From Bradyrhizobium sp. 21 (GTDB taxonomy: Bacteria > Pseudomonadota > Alphaproteobacteria > Rhizobiales > Xanthobacteraceae): 64,000 nt of DNA. Numbering within the stretch: the first letter of the stretch is position 1; each line of letters starts with the position of its first letter. The notes below the pieces were generated by a model, which saw only the letters and a program-made list of their open reading frames with translations, was not told where the DNA came from and did no database searches. The stretch spans positions 835,664-899,663 of the forward strand of contig NZ_JADPJG010000002.1 in the NCBI RefSeq assembly GCF_023073335.1, read 5' to 3'. The position numbers and the translations under genes were made by a program. Below, one piece after another: positions 35,990-44,553 of this stretch.

Positions 35990-37267
35990 TCAGGCCGGTT
36001 CGCGGGTCAGGATCAGCGAGGCGTTCTGGCCGCCGAAGCCGAACGAGTTCGACATCACCGCGGTGACGCGGGCATCGCGCGCCTTGTTGCCGACGACATC
36101 GAACAGGATCGTGGGATCCGGATTGTCGTAATTGATCGTCGGCGGAATGCGCTGATGCTCGAGCGTCAGCAGCGAGAAGATCGCCTCGACGGCACCTGCG
36201 GCCGAGATGGTGTGGCCGACCATCGACTTGTTGGAGGTGACCGGAATCTTCGAGATGAGATCGCCGAACACGGCCGATGTCGTGTTGTACTCCATCTTGT
36301 CGTTCTCGGGCGTCGCGGTGCCGTGCGCGTTGATGTGGTCGATCTGGTCCGGCGTCATGCCAGCATCGGCCAGGGTCTTGTTCATGCAGCCGATGATCGG
36401 CTTGCCGTCGGGCGAGGACCGGGTGCGATGGAAGGAATCGGTGAGCTCGCCGCAGCCGGCGATGACGCCGAGGATTTTTGCGCCACGCGCGGTCGCCGCC
36501 TCGTAGCTCTCCAGCACCAGCGCGCCGGCGCCTTCGGCCATGACAAAGCCGTCGCGGTTCTTGGAGAAAGGGCGGGAGGCCGCCTGCGGCGGATCGTTCT
36601 GGGTCGACAGCGCCGAGAGCAGCGAGAAGCGTACCAGCGCTTCCGGATTCACGGTGCCGTCGGTCGCGACGCACAGCGCAGCGTCGGTCTCGCCGCGGCG
36701 GATCGCCTCGACGCCGAGCTGGATCGAGGTCGCGCCCGAAGCGCAGGCCGTCGACAGCGAGATCGGCGAGCCCTTGGTGCCGAAGGTCTCGGCGAGGTAG
36801 GCCGCGACCGAGCCGAACATGAAGCGATGATGATAGGCGCTGTATTTGCCGCCGCCGGAGATGCGCAGCAGATCGTCATAAGTGAAGTCGGGCCTGCCGA
36901 CGGCGCGGCCCAGCTCGCGGCGCTGCGGCCATTCGACTTCGACCGGTGCGACCGCAAGGAAAAGAGGACCCGGGAAATCGGCCTTGGCGCCGATGCCGGC
37001 CTGGTCCAGCGCTTCCTGCGTCACCAACTCGGCCATCCGCTCGGACAGGCCGGTGGAGGAGAACGGATCGACGCTGACGAAATCCACCGTGCCGGCCATC
37101 GTGGTCTTCAGGCCGTCGACCGGGAAGCGTGTGATGGTGCGTATGCCGGATTCGCCCGCGACGAGCTTTGCCCAATTGTCGGCCTTGCCGTTGCCGAGCG
37201 AGGTCATGATGCCCATGCCGGTGACGACGACGACGGGGCGCCCGAGTTTGTCGCGTGGTGCAGTCAT
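35990..37267 (-). CDS. fabF1XL: Beta-ketoacyl-ACP synthase FabF1XL
   Basis: A 425-residue elongating ketosynthase with the complete triad: Cys175 in STACASGAT, His315 in INAHGTATPEND and His352 in GHTISAAGA, with Lys347 and the C-terminal SNSFGFGGQNASL gate. It should extend the AcpXL-bound acyl chain toward C26-C32. The start at ATG 37267 (MTAPRDKLGRP) gives the standard KS beginning; frame beyond it enters a repeat. It is separated from fabF2XL by a dispersed palindrome and abuts lpxXL. Confidence 0.93.
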   Translation of the reverse strand: MTAPRDKLGRPVVVVTGMGIMTSLGNGKADNWAKLVAGESGIRTITRFPVDGLKTTMAGTVDFVSVDPFSSTGLSERMAELVTQEALDQAGIGAKADFPGPLFLAVAPVEVEWPQRRELGRAVGRPDFTYDDLLRISGGGKYSAYHHRFMFGSVAAYLAETFGTKGSPISLSTACASGATSIQLGVEAIRRGETDAALCVATDGTVNPEALVRFSLLSALSTQNDPPQAASRPFSKNRDGFVMAEGAGALVLESYEAATARGAKILGVIAGCGELTDSFHRTRSSPDGKPIIGCMNKTLADAGMTPDQIDHINAHGTATPENDKMEYNTTSAVFGDLISKIPVTSNKSMVGHTISAAGAVEAIFSLLTLEHQRIPPTINYDNPDPTILFDVVGNKARDARVTAVMSNSFGFGGQNASLILTREPA

Positions 37268-37287
37268 GTCGATCCCCGCTAGAGCTG

Positions 37288-37336
37288 GAGCATGATCCGG
37301 AAAAGTGTGACGCGGCTTTCCGAAAAGATCATGCTC
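37288..37336. repeat. Rhizobial dispersed palindrome (GAGCATGATC...GATCATGCTC)
   Basis: Perfect 10-bp outer arms enclose CGGAAAAGTGTG and TTTCCGAAAA. This is the form of a repeat found in many copies in Rhizobiales genomes, from memory. It lies inside the acpXL operon between fabF2XL and fabF1XL, so transcription probably passes through it and it may act on the mRNA. Confidence 0.8.
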
Positions 37337-37367
37337 AAAACAACAACCGGCCAAAGCGCGATGCGCT

Positions 37368-38573
37368 TCAGCTTACCGCCTCGACCAGCGCCATGCCTTC
37401 GCCGCGCCAGTGTCCGGCCCCCACCACCACAATCTGGGTGGGCGCCCCCTGCATTTCAATCTCGGTCCCCGTGGAATCGTTCGGCGGAAACAGCGCGCCG
37501 CGCGAGATCGACAGCGCGGCCAGCGCAATGCCGAGCGGAAATTGCGTTTCCATGGTGTGGCCGAACATCGTGCCGGTCGCGCGCACCGGGACGTCGGCGT
37601 GGCCCTTCAGGAAGTCGCGCTCCTCGCTCGTCGCCGGCTCCGCACCGGTTGCGCCCGAGATGATCGCGCCCTTGCCCGCGCGCTTGGGCAGTTTCGCCCA
37701 AAGCTTCTCCAGCGTCGCTCCCATGTCGCCGGACTGCTTGCGTCGGGCGAGATCAGTCACCACGCTCGACAGCTTTGCGAACGGTTTTGCGCCGCGCGCT
37801 TGTGCGTGGGCCTTTGATTCCAGCACCAGGAAGGCGCCGGCGGAGCCGAGCGCGAAGCCGGCGTGGTCCTTGCGCGCCCAGACGGGTGCGAACTTGTTCT
37901 TGAGGTTGAAGTCGCCGAATTCGTAGAGGACCATCAGGTCCTTGCGCTCGCCATTGTGCGAGCCGCCAACCAGCGCGATGTCGCTCTCGCCCGAGGCGAT
38001 GCGCGACAGCGCGATGCGCGCGGCATCGGCGCCGGCAACCTCTTCGCCCATGAAGGTGCGCGAGGTGCCGCCCAGACCGTTGACGATGGCGATGTTGCCG
38101 GCGAGCAGATTGGAGAGCTGGGCCAGGAACAGCGTCGGCCTGAGGTCGCTCATCAGCCGCTCGTTGAGGAAGCCGGGCGCGTTGGCGCCCTTGGCCTCGG
38201 CGGTGAGCACGCCGGTGTCGACGTTGAGATCGCGCTCGCCGCCACCGGCGGCCACCACCATGTCGATCTTCGACAGGATGTCCTTGTTGCCCTTGATGCC
38301 GGCCGAGTCGAGCGCCAGGCCCGCGGCATAGACGCCGATGCGCTGCCAGGCTTCCATCTGGCGCTGATCGCCCTTCTTCGGGATCTGGCTGTCGAAGGTA
38401 ACAGGCATCAGGGGATGCACGACGAAGGGCGCAAAGCCCTTCTCGTCGACATTGATGCGCTTCTCCTGAAGCGCAGCCCAGTTGGCGTCCAGGCCCTCGC
38501 CGAGCGAGGTGGCTAGACCAATGCCGGTGATCCAGACTTCCGTCTGGCCGGGCTTCGAAGCAGTCTCGGTCAT
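37368..38573 (-). CDS. fabF2XL: FabF2XL, ketosynthase-like subunit without active-site cysteine
   Basis: A 401-residue thiolase-fold protein of the ketosynthase family. Where FabF enzymes have TACTSG it reads LGGTSR (about 167-172), so Gly169 replaces the nucleophile. The first His motif is replaced by ISGATGAEPATSEE and the Lys is lost, while GHTMETQF keeps the second His region. This pattern resembles the chain-length-factor partner of type II polyketide ketosynthases, so it probably pairs with FabF1XL to set chain length. Its ATG overlaps the fabZXL stop (ATGA). The start context is sound and no truncation is seen. Confidence 0.88.
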   Translation of the reverse strand: MTETASKPGQTEVWITGIGLATSLGEGLDANWAALQEKRINVDEKGFAPFVVHPLMPVTFDSQIPKKGDQRQMEAWQRIGVYAAGLALDSAGIKGNKDILSKIDMVVAAGGGERDLNVDTGVLTAEAKGANAPGFLNERLMSDLRPTLFLAQLSNLLAGNIAIVNGLGGTSRTFMGEEVAGADAARIALSRIASGESDIALVGGSHNGERKDLMVLYEFGDFNLKNKFAPVWARKDHAGFALGSAGAFLVLESKAHAQARGAKPFAKLSSVVTDLARRKQSGDMGATLEKLWAKLPKRAGKGAIISGATGAEPATSEERDFLKGHADVPVRATGTMFGHTMETQFPLGIALAALSISRGALFPPNDSTGTEIEMQGAPTQIVVVGAGHWRGEGMALVEAVS

Positions 38574-39040
38574 GGCGATACGGCCTGTTGCGGGAAGCCG
38601 ACGCGTTTGGCGACCGCGTCCATGTAACCGCGCATATCCGCATTAGGGAAGGGGATCTGCGTGAAGGTGAGCGTCGAATTCGCGCGCAGCTTGCCGCCGA
38701 CCCTGATCTTGGCCTCGGTCACCGCATAGCCCGAGCCCTGATGCGTAAGGCTCGCCTCGATGCTCATGAGATCGCCGGGGAAGACCGAGCCGCGGACCTT
38801 GGCCTCCTTCACGGCGGCCAGGATCGGCATGCGTTCGAACTTGAGCACGCCGAGCTGAAGCCAGCCCGAGGCCTGCGCCATCGATTCGATCAGGAGCACG
38901 CCCGGCATCAAGGGATAGCCCGGGAAGTGCCCCTCGAAGATGGTGCTCTCCTTGGGGACCAGAGCCTCGACGACAATCGTCATCGCGTCGACGTTGAGGT
39001 CGACGACGCGATCAATCATGTGGAAGTATTCGAGTTGCAT
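38570..39040 (-). CDS. fabZXL: Beta-hydroxyacyl-ACP dehydratase FabZXL
   Basis: A 156-residue hot-dog-fold dehydratase with His38 in GHFPGYPLMPGVLLIE and Glu52 in IESMAQASG, the catalytic pair of FabZ. It removes water from 3-hydroxyacyl intermediates on AcpXL. ATG 39040 (MQLEYFHMIDRVV) was chosen. The upstream open frame overlaps acpXL and is arginine-rich shadow. It starts 10 bp after the acpXL stop and overlaps fabF2XL. Confidence 0.93.
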   Translation of the reverse strand: MQLEYFHMIDRVVDLNVDAMTIVVEALVPKESTIFEGHFPGYPLMPGVLLIESMAQASGWLQLGVLKFERMPILAAVKEAKVRGSVFPGDLMSIEASLTHQGSGYAVTEAKIRVGGKLRANSTLTFTQIPFPNADMRGYMDAVAKRVGFPQQAVSP

Positions 39041-39050
39041 GACCGCGCGC

Positions 39051-39338
39051 TTAGGCGCTCGCGCCCTTGGCCGCAACCAGTTCGTCGATGCGGGCGCACA
39101 GGTTCTTCAGCACGAAATACTGCTCGGTGGTCGCCTTGCCGTCGTTGACCTCCTGGGTCCACTTTTCCAGCGGCAGCTTGATGCCGAACTGCTTGTCGAT
39201 CGCGAATGCGATGTCCAGAAAATCGAGACTGTCGATGCCGAGGTCATCGATGGCATGGCTATCCGGCGTGATCGTGTCGCGCGGGATGTCGCAGGTTTCA
39301 GCGATGATCGTAGCGACCTGATCGAATGTGGAGGACAT
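39051..39338 (-). CDS. acpXL: Acyl carrier protein AcpXL
   Basis: A 95-residue acyl carrier protein with the phosphopantetheine site Ser37 in [10 protein letters not shown]. It is longer than housekeeping AcpP and has the AcpXL-type C-terminus ([16 protein letters not shown]). It carries the growing very-long-chain acid used on lipid A. ATG 39338 has AAGG seven bases upstream; the GTG one codon earlier is unlikely. It is the first gene of the five-gene lipid A cluster. Confidence 0.95.
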   Translation of the reverse strand: MSSTFDQVATIIAETCDIPRDTITPDSHAIDDLGIDSLDFLDIAFAIDKQFGIKLPLEKWTQEVNDGKATTEQYFVLKNLCARIDELVAAKGASA

Positions 39339-39344
39339 CACTAA

Positions 39345-39382
39345 GCCTTTGATATATTGCTGATATTTGTCATATTTTCCAG
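39345..39382 (-). promoter_or_regulatory. AT-rich phased tract upstream of acpXL
   Basis: A strikingly AT-rich stretch in a GC-rich genome. It contains GATATATTGC, TGATATTTGT and CATATTTTCC in consecutive 10-bp steps just upstream of the acpXL ribosome-binding site. It probably includes the cluster promoter and may be bent; exact -35 and -10 elements could not be assigned. Confidence 0.4.
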
Positions 39383-39583
39383 AGTGGAACGGTGGGAGGG
39401 CATCGCGCCCCTGATGACGCCCTCAACCCCCCTCTGGCCGGGTCGAACGCCCGTATATCGGAGCCCCGCCCTGAGTTCAATGGAGCCGGACAGGGGTGGG
39501 GCAGGGCTGGGGATGCCCGACTGAGCTCTTTCCGCCGAATGTCCGGCGGCGGGCCTTGCCAGATATCTTGCCTAACAGCTTGC

Positions 39584-39925
39584 CTAGATGTGCGGCGTCG
39601 TGATCCTGACGCAGTCGCGGCGGCCCATCAGCACGCAATCCTGGGTCCGGCGCAGGTCGGCGATGCTCACCGCAAGCCAGATCCCGATCGCGGTCAGCGC
39701 GATGGTGAAGGCCAGCGCCGCGATATTGGCGAGCATGCGATGGCGGAAATCGTCCGGTTCAGTGCGGGCCTGCTCGTAGCGCGACAAGTCGAGCGGCTCG
39801 GGCGCGACGCGCAATTGCTGCACCGACCCGTTGCCCCGGGAGGCCGTCGGGGAAGGCGCGGTGCGCGGCCTGAACTGGAGCACCCGGTGCTCGTCATCCG
39901 AGCTTATGGGCCGCTGGGTTTTCAT
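39584..39925 (-). CDS. Hypothetical protein with one membrane helix
   Basis: A 113-residue protein. A polar, Pro/Arg-rich N-terminal half (MKTQRPISSDDEHRVLQFRP) leads to a single helix at about 65-90 (MLANIAALAFTIALTAIGIWL) and a short tail with two Cys (DCVLMGRRDCVRITTPHI), probably periplasmic. I do not recognise a named family. ATG 39925 is preceded by a weak site. It is divergent from the sugar-related operon at 40197 and stands alone. Confidence 0.6.
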   Translation of the reverse strand: MKTQRPISSDDEHRVLQFRPRTAPSPTASRGNGSVQQLRVAPEPLDLSRYEQARTEPDDFRHRMLANIAALAFTIALTAIGIWLAVSIADLRRTQDCVLMGRRDCVRITTPHI

Positions 39926-40196
39926 GGTGCAGGGATCACTCCGAAGCAGCGATTTTTAGATAGCATAGGTGGCGAACACGTTGAAGAAAATCTTCTCAAC
40001 GCCCACGTGCATTGCGCGTTCGCACTATCTTGCTTGGGCTACGATTGATCACGGAACCGTCGTCATCCCGGCATGCAGGGGTTGCGTTGCAATATCTCCC
40101 GCGCCCAGCCGAATGCATTTTGCTGCCGCCATGCCCATGGCATAGTCCTGGGAACCTGAACCACTCAGTTTGCAACCTGTGAAGGACCCCTCGACC

Positions 40197-40820
40197 ATGA
40201 CCAATACGCGCGAGCCGAGAGTGCATCCGGTTCCGATCGTGTCGCTCCGGCCGACGCAGATGACGGTTGGGATGCGTGAGGTCAAGGAGAAGCGCAAGCG
40301 CTGGCGCGAGCATGGCAGGAAGAAGCAGTCCGAGCTGCTCGGCACCCACATGATCCCCGTCGTGCACGGGCCGGATCAACGCTATTACGTGATCGACCAT
40401 CATCATCTCGGCCGCGCGCTGCACGATGAGGGTGTCAAGGAGGTTCTGGTCACCGTGGTCGGCGACCTCAGGATGGTCGAGCGCGAGGCGTTCTGGGGCG
40501 TGATGGACAACAAGCGCTGGGTCTATCCTTACGACGCCAAGGGCGAGCGGCGGCCGTTCCGCGACCTGCCGAAATCGGTCGTCGATCTCAAGGACGATCC
40601 GTTCCGCAGCCTCGCCGGCGAGCTCCGCCGCATGGGCGGCTTCGCCAAGGACACCACACCGTTCTCCGAATTCCTGTGGGCCGACTATCTGCGCCGCAAG
40701 CTGCTGCGCAAAGCGGTCGATGCGAATTTCGACAAGGCGCTGGAGAAGGCGCTGGCCGCAGCCAAGAGCAAGGATGCGATCTATCTGCCCGGCTGGTGCG
40801 GACCGGCGGAGGACGACTAG
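40197..40820 (+). CDS. ParB-like nuclease-fold protein (ParBc_2 type)
   Basis: A 207-residue protein of the stand-alone ParB-like family. It has VHPVPIVSLRPTQMTVGM as the first strand pair, YYVIDHHHLGRALHDEG as the box II-like His-rich motif, and FWGVMDNKRWVYPYDAKGE. No ParA, centromere array or HTH accompanies it, so plasmid or chromosome partition is unlikely. A nucleotide-binding or phosphoryl-transfer role, as in serine-kinase ParB relatives, is possible. ATG 40197 was chosen over TTG 40170. The next gene starts 2 bp after its stop, which ties it to the sugar-modification operon. Confidence 0.8.
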   Translation: MTNTREPRVHPVPIVSLRPTQMTVGMREVKEKRKRWREHGRKKQSELLGTHMIPVVHGPDQRYYVIDHHHLGRALHDEGVKEVLVTVVGDLRMVEREAFWGVMDNKRWVYPYDAKGERRPFRDLPKSVVDLKDDPFRSLAGELRRMGGFAKDTTPFSEFLWADYLRRKLLRKAVDANFDKALEKALAAAKSKDAIYLPGWCGPAEDD

Positions 40821-40822
40821 AC

Positions 40823-41743
40823 GTGAAGCTGATCATGATCTCCGCCATGTACGAGAATGGCGGAAACACCCTTCATCGCTTCCTGGACGGTCATGAGAAT
40901 CTCGCGGTCTTCCCCTTCGAGTCTCAACTCGGCACCGGCTTCGCCAATGATTTCCTGAGCTCGCTGGTGCCGATCAGGTATCGCTGGCCGGAATTCCCGA
41001 CTGGTGTTGCGGCCGAGGACGCCTATGAGATGTTCTGGGACGAGGAGCTGAAGACGCTGCTGCGCGTTCCGGACAGAAGCAAGTTCAGGACATGCGGTCT
41101 CGCGATGAGCGAGGCGAACCGCAAGGCGGCCTTCGTCGATTATTGCACGCGCCACGGATTGTCCCGGCGCAGCCTCGTTGCGGCCTATTTTCATGCGACC
41201 TTTGCGGCCTGGGAGAATTTCGGCCGCAGCGGCCAGGAGAGCCATTGGGTCGGCTACAATCCGGTGCAGGTTCTGGACGCCGACAAGATCTTCGCCGATT
41301 TTTCCGATGGCCACGTCATCCACATCGTCCGCAATCCTTGGTCGGGTTATGCCGACACCAAGAAGCGGCCGTTCCCGTTGCCGCTGCATCGCTATGCCTG
41401 GACCTGGAGCCTTTGCCAGCAACTGGCCCTGACAAGTCGCGCGAAATATCCCGGACGGTTTCATCTCGTCATGTTTGAAGAGCTGATCGCCGATCCGAAA
41501 GCCGTGCTCTCCAGGCTGCTCGGCAACATCGGGTTGCCGATGTCGGAGCAATGCCTATTTCCGTCCTTCAACGGAGCCGCGCTCACCGAGGTTTACCCCT
41601 GGGGCACGATCCGTTCGCCGACATCAACGTCCAATCTCACAATGGCGCGCAGTCTCTCGCATCAAGAGCAGCGCGCGGTGTCCGACGATGCCAACTTCAT
41701 GATTGACGCCCTCGGTTACACGGGCTTCCTGGAGCGGGTGTAG
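40823..41743 (+). CDS. Sulfotransferase-like protein
   Basis: A 306-residue protein with the two PAPS-binding regions of the sulfotransferase fold: a P-loop-like NGGNTLHRFLDGH near residues 12-24 and HIVRNPWSGYADTKKRP near 170-186, the Arg/Ser 3'-phosphate site. A later LVMFEELIADPKAVLSRLL is also typical. It may transfer sulfate from PAPS to a glycan or small molecule. The start is GTG 40823 with GGAGGA nine bases upstream. It lies between a ParB-like gene and an APH-type kinase in one transcript. Confidence 0.78.
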   Translation: MKLIMISAMYENGGNTLHRFLDGHENLAVFPFESQLGTGFANDFLSSLVPIRYRWPEFPTGVAAEDAYEMFWDEELKTLLRVPDRSKFRTCGLAMSEANRKAAFVDYCTRHGLSRRSLVAAYFHATFAAWENFGRSGQESHWVGYNPVQVLDADKIFADFSDGHVIHIVRNPWSGYADTKKRPFPLPLHRYAWTWSLCQQLALTSRAKYPGRFHLVMFEELIADPKAVLSRLLGNIGLPMSEQCLFPSFNGAALTEVYPWGTIRSPTSTSNLTMARSLSHQEQRAVSDDANFMIDALGYTGFLERV

Positions 41744-41751
41744 AGACGATC

Positions 41752-42828
41752 ATGCCAGCGCCCGGCTCCGATGCCGCCAGCTTCGATGCGATCCGCAAGG
41801 GCATGTTTGCCCTGAAGTCCGATATCGACTGGCCTGACCAGACCCTGCAGGCCCTCGCGCGATCGCGCAAGCAGGAGGAAGACGGCTGCGAGGAGAGAGC
41901 CGCTGAGCGGGTCGGCGAAGCGTTCGGCGGATGGCGCTCCGCGACAAGGCTCTCGGGCACCTTTCACGAAGTTTATCTGGCGTCGTCGCAAGCCCGTGGT
42001 GAGCATGTCGTGCGCGTCGCGCTGGGTCATTCCGCCTTCTTCAACGATCTGATGCGCATCGAGGCGGCCGTTGCATCGGTCGCTCGCGCGCGGGGCATCC
42101 CGGCGCCGCGGATCAGCTTGGTCGAGACGCAGGAATTGGGGGAGCCGTGCTGGTGCCACGTCGTCGAGCACCTGCCAGGCGTTCGCCTGTCCGATATGGA
42201 TGATGACGAGGACGCCACGCGCGCCTTGTTGCGCCAGCTGGTGCGGTGGCTTTGCAAGCTTCACGCGATCGGCGGTGACGGGTTTGGCCCGGTCTCGCTC
42301 GTGGCCATCGATGGCTCGCCGGGGCGATCTACGTTGACCGGGGTCCATCGCACCTGGCCAGGTTTCGTGCTCACCAGGCTCGAGGCGCATGTCGCGGCCT
42401 GCCTGGACATGGCGATCATTGATCCTGCGGAGCGCGAGCAGATTCTTTCGCTGTTCGCCGAGGCGGAAGCTGAGCTGGTGCTGAGGGACCGGCCGGCGTT
42501 GCTGCATGGCGATCTCGGTGGCCATAATGTGTTGGCAGCCGATGGCAGGATTTCGGGCATGATCGACTGGGAGGACAGTCTGCTCGGCGATCCCCTGTTC
42601 GACTTCGCCGATCTCGCGACCTTTCATCCGCGGAGACGGCATGACACCATTCTCACGGCCTGCGGCCTCGCGGGCAGGGAAGCGGAGTTGCGCCTGTTCT
42701 GGATTTACTATCTGCGCATCGCGCTGGCCAAGACCGTGCACCGGCAGCGCTTCGGCTATCCGGATCGGCCCGGCCACGAGCCCGCGTCCGGCCGCATTCA
42801 AATTGCGCTCGGGCAGCTGGCGCGATGA
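41752..42828 (+). CDS. Aminoglycoside-phosphotransferase-type kinase
   Basis: A 358-residue APH/choline-kinase-fold protein. The catalytic loop is LLHGDLGGHNVL, the metal-binding segment is GMIDWEDSLLGDP, and an N-lobe FHEVYLASSQARGEHVVRVAL is present. It would phosphorylate a hydroxyl of a sugar, aminosugar or alcohol. The operon context (epimerase, transketolase, sulfotransferase-like protein) favours a sugar over an antibiotic. It starts 8 bp after the previous stop and overlaps the epimerase start by ATGA. Confidence 0.82.
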   Translation: MPAPGSDAASFDAIRKGMFALKSDIDWPDQTLQALARSRKQEEDGCEERAAERVGEAFGGWRSATRLSGTFHEVYLASSQARGEHVVRVALGHSAFFNDLMRIEAAVASVARARGIPAPRISLVETQELGEPCWCHVVEHLPGVRLSDMDDDEDATRALLRQLVRWLCKLHAIGGDGFGPVSLVAIDGSPGRSTLTGVHRTWPGFVLTRLEAHVAACLDMAIIDPAEREQILSLFAEAEAELVLRDRPALLHGDLGGHNVLAADGRISGMIDWEDSLLGDPLFDFADLATFHPRRRHDTILTACGLAGREAELRLFWIYYLRIALAKTVHRQRFGYPDRPGHEPASGRIQIALGQLAR

Positions 42829-43742
42829 GAATTCTGGTCACAGGCGGAGCTGGCTTCTTGGGATCGTGGGCGGTCCGGCAACTCCTGCTCGACCCGGTGG
42901 CCGACGTCACGGTTCTGCTGCGACCCGACAGCACACCATGGCGGCTCGACGACTGCGCCAAGGCTGTCGCGACCGTCGTTTGTGATCTCGCGGACCGCGA
43001 TGGCATCCGCGCTTGTCTGCGGGCCGTGCAGCCCCAATGCGTCATTCACCTTGCCTGGAACGGTGTGCTGGCGCGCGATCGCAAGGATGCACGCCAGCAC
43101 GCCAATGTCGTCGCCACGCGCAATCTCGTGCAAGCTTGCGCCGAGACCGGCGTCAAATCCTGGATCGGACTGGGCTCGCAGGCCGAATACGGCCCACATG
43201 CCGGACGTCTGGACGAGACCGCGGCGTGTTCGCCCATCACGCGCTACGGAGCCGCCAAGCTCGAAACATTCCACGTCGCGCAAGACCTCTGCCAGGCCGC
43301 GGACATCAGGTTTGCATGGTTCCGGCCGTTCTCGCTCTACGGTCCAAGGGACCATCCGGACTGGCTGATTCCGTATCTGACGCGCACACTCCTGCGTGGC
43401 GAGCGGCCCGCGGTGACGCGCGCCGAGCAGGTCTGGGACTATCTCTTCGTCGAAGACGCCGCCGATGCTGTCGTTCGCGTCGCGATGGGAACGTCTGCGC
43501 GGGGCGTCTTCAACCTCGGCTCTGGACGGCCTCGGGTCTTGCGCAGCATAATGGAGCGGGTTCGTGATGCGATCGACCCGCGCCTTCCGATCGGCTTCGG
43601 CGAGTTGCCATATCGTCCGGATCAGGTCATGCATCTGGAAGCGGACACCGCGCGCCTGGTTGCGGCGACCGGCTGGTGTCCGCAGACGCCAATGAGTGAA
43701 GGATTGCGGCAAACCGTCGAGTGGTTTCGTGCACATGGGTAA
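42825..43742 (+). CDS. NAD-dependent epimerase/dehydratase
   Basis: A 305-residue extended SDR. The nucleotide loop is GGAGFLGS at residues 7-14, IGLGSQAEYG supplies the Ser/Thr region, and the catalytic Tyr-x3-Lys is in RYGAAKLE. FRPFSLYGPRDHPDWLIPY and VWDYLFVEDAADAVV follow, as in GalE/RmlB-type enzymes acting on NDP-sugars. The exact sugar is unknown. It overlaps the kinase upstream and the transketolase N-subunit downstream, so synthesis of the products is coupled. Confidence 0.88.
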   Translation: MRILVTGGAGFLGSWAVRQLLLDPVADVTVLLRPDSTPWRLDDCAKAVATVVCDLADRDGIRACLRAVQPQCVIHLAWNGVLARDRKDARQHANVVATRNLVQACAETGVKSWIGLGSQAEYGPHAGRLDETAACSPITRYGAAKLETFHVAQDLCQAADIRFAWFRPFSLYGPRDHPDWLIPYLTRTLLRGERPAVTRAEQVWDYLFVEDAADAVVRVAMGTSARGVFNLGSGRPRVLRSIMERVRDAIDPRLPIGFGELPYRPDQVMHLEADTARLVAATGWCPQTPMSEGLRQTVEWFRAHG

Positions 43743-44553
43743 TGCCGTCAATTCCATCGATCTGGCGAGGAGAGTGCGGATGCTTTCTCTCGAGATGACC
43801 CACCGGATGAACGCATCGCATGTCGGCACATGCCTTTCGATGGCCGACATCCTGGCCGTGCTCTATGCCGGGGTGGCGCGCGTCGATCCCGCAAGGCCGG
43901 ACTGGAGCGACCGTGATCGGCTCATTTTGAGCAAGGGGCACGGCGCGGCAGCACTCTACGCCGTGCTGGCGCGGGTCGGTTTCTTCGACGAGGCTCGGCT
44001 AGAGAGCTTTTGCGGCGACGGCTCACTGCTGATGGGGCATGCGAGCCACCAGGTGCCGGGCGTGGAATTTTCCACCGGCTCGCTCGGTCATGGACTCTCG
44101 CTCGCTTGCGGGACTGCGCTCGCGGCCCTGCGCCAGGCGAGCCGCAGGCGATCGTTCGTCATCTTGAGCGACGGCGAATGCGACGAAGGATCGACCTGGG
44201 AAGCAGCGCTGTTCGCGCCGCATCACAGGCTCGAAAACCTGATCGCCATCATCGACTATAATGGCCTGCAAAGCTTCGGCCGGATCGGCGACGTGCTGGG
44301 CCTCGAACCGTTCGCCGACAAATGGCGCGCTTTCGGTTGGCGGGTTTTGGAGATCGACGGCCACGATCATTGCCAGATCAGGGCGGCCCTCGACAGCGTG
44401 CCCGATGACGAGGGGCGGCCGACGGTCGTCATCGCCAGAACGGTAAAAGGCAAAGGCGTGAGCTTCATGGAAAACGCGCTGGAGTGGCACTATCGGGCAG
44501 CGGATGAGGATCAGTTGCGGCGCGCTCTGGCCGAACTTGGATCGCAAGCCTGA
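43735..44553 (+). CDS. Transketolase, N-terminal (TPP-binding) subunit
   Basis: A 272-residue stand-alone thiamine-diphosphate half of a split transketolase. It has MTHRMNASHVGTCLSMADIL, RDRLILSKGHGAAALYAVLA, and the TPP motif SDGECDEGSTWEAALFAPHH ending at DYNGLQS. It needs the C-terminal partner encoded next to transfer two-carbon ketol units. ATG 43735 overlaps the epimerase end by 8 bp, and its TGA shares one base with the next ATG. Split forms are often dedicated to secondary or surface-sugar pathways rather than the pentose phosphate pathway. Confidence 0.92.
   Translation: MGNAVNSIDLARRVRMLSLEMTHRMNASHVGTCLSMADILAVLYAGVARVDPARPDWSDRDRLILSKGHGAAALYAVLARVGFFDEARLESFCGDGSLLMGHASHQVPGVEFSTGSLGHGLSLACGTALAALRQASRRRSFVILSDGECDEGSTWEAALFAPHHRLENLIAIIDYNGLQSFGRIGDVLGLEPFADKWRAFGWRVLEIDGHDHCQIRAALDSVPDDEGRPTVVIARTVKGKGVSFMENALEWHYRAADEDQLRRALAELGSQA

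Noticed and set aside
40197..40820. ParB-like gene as a sign of a plasmid or integrative element
   Set aside because: No ParA, replication, integrase or parS-like repeats nearby; the gene belongs to the stand-alone ParB-like family and to an operon.
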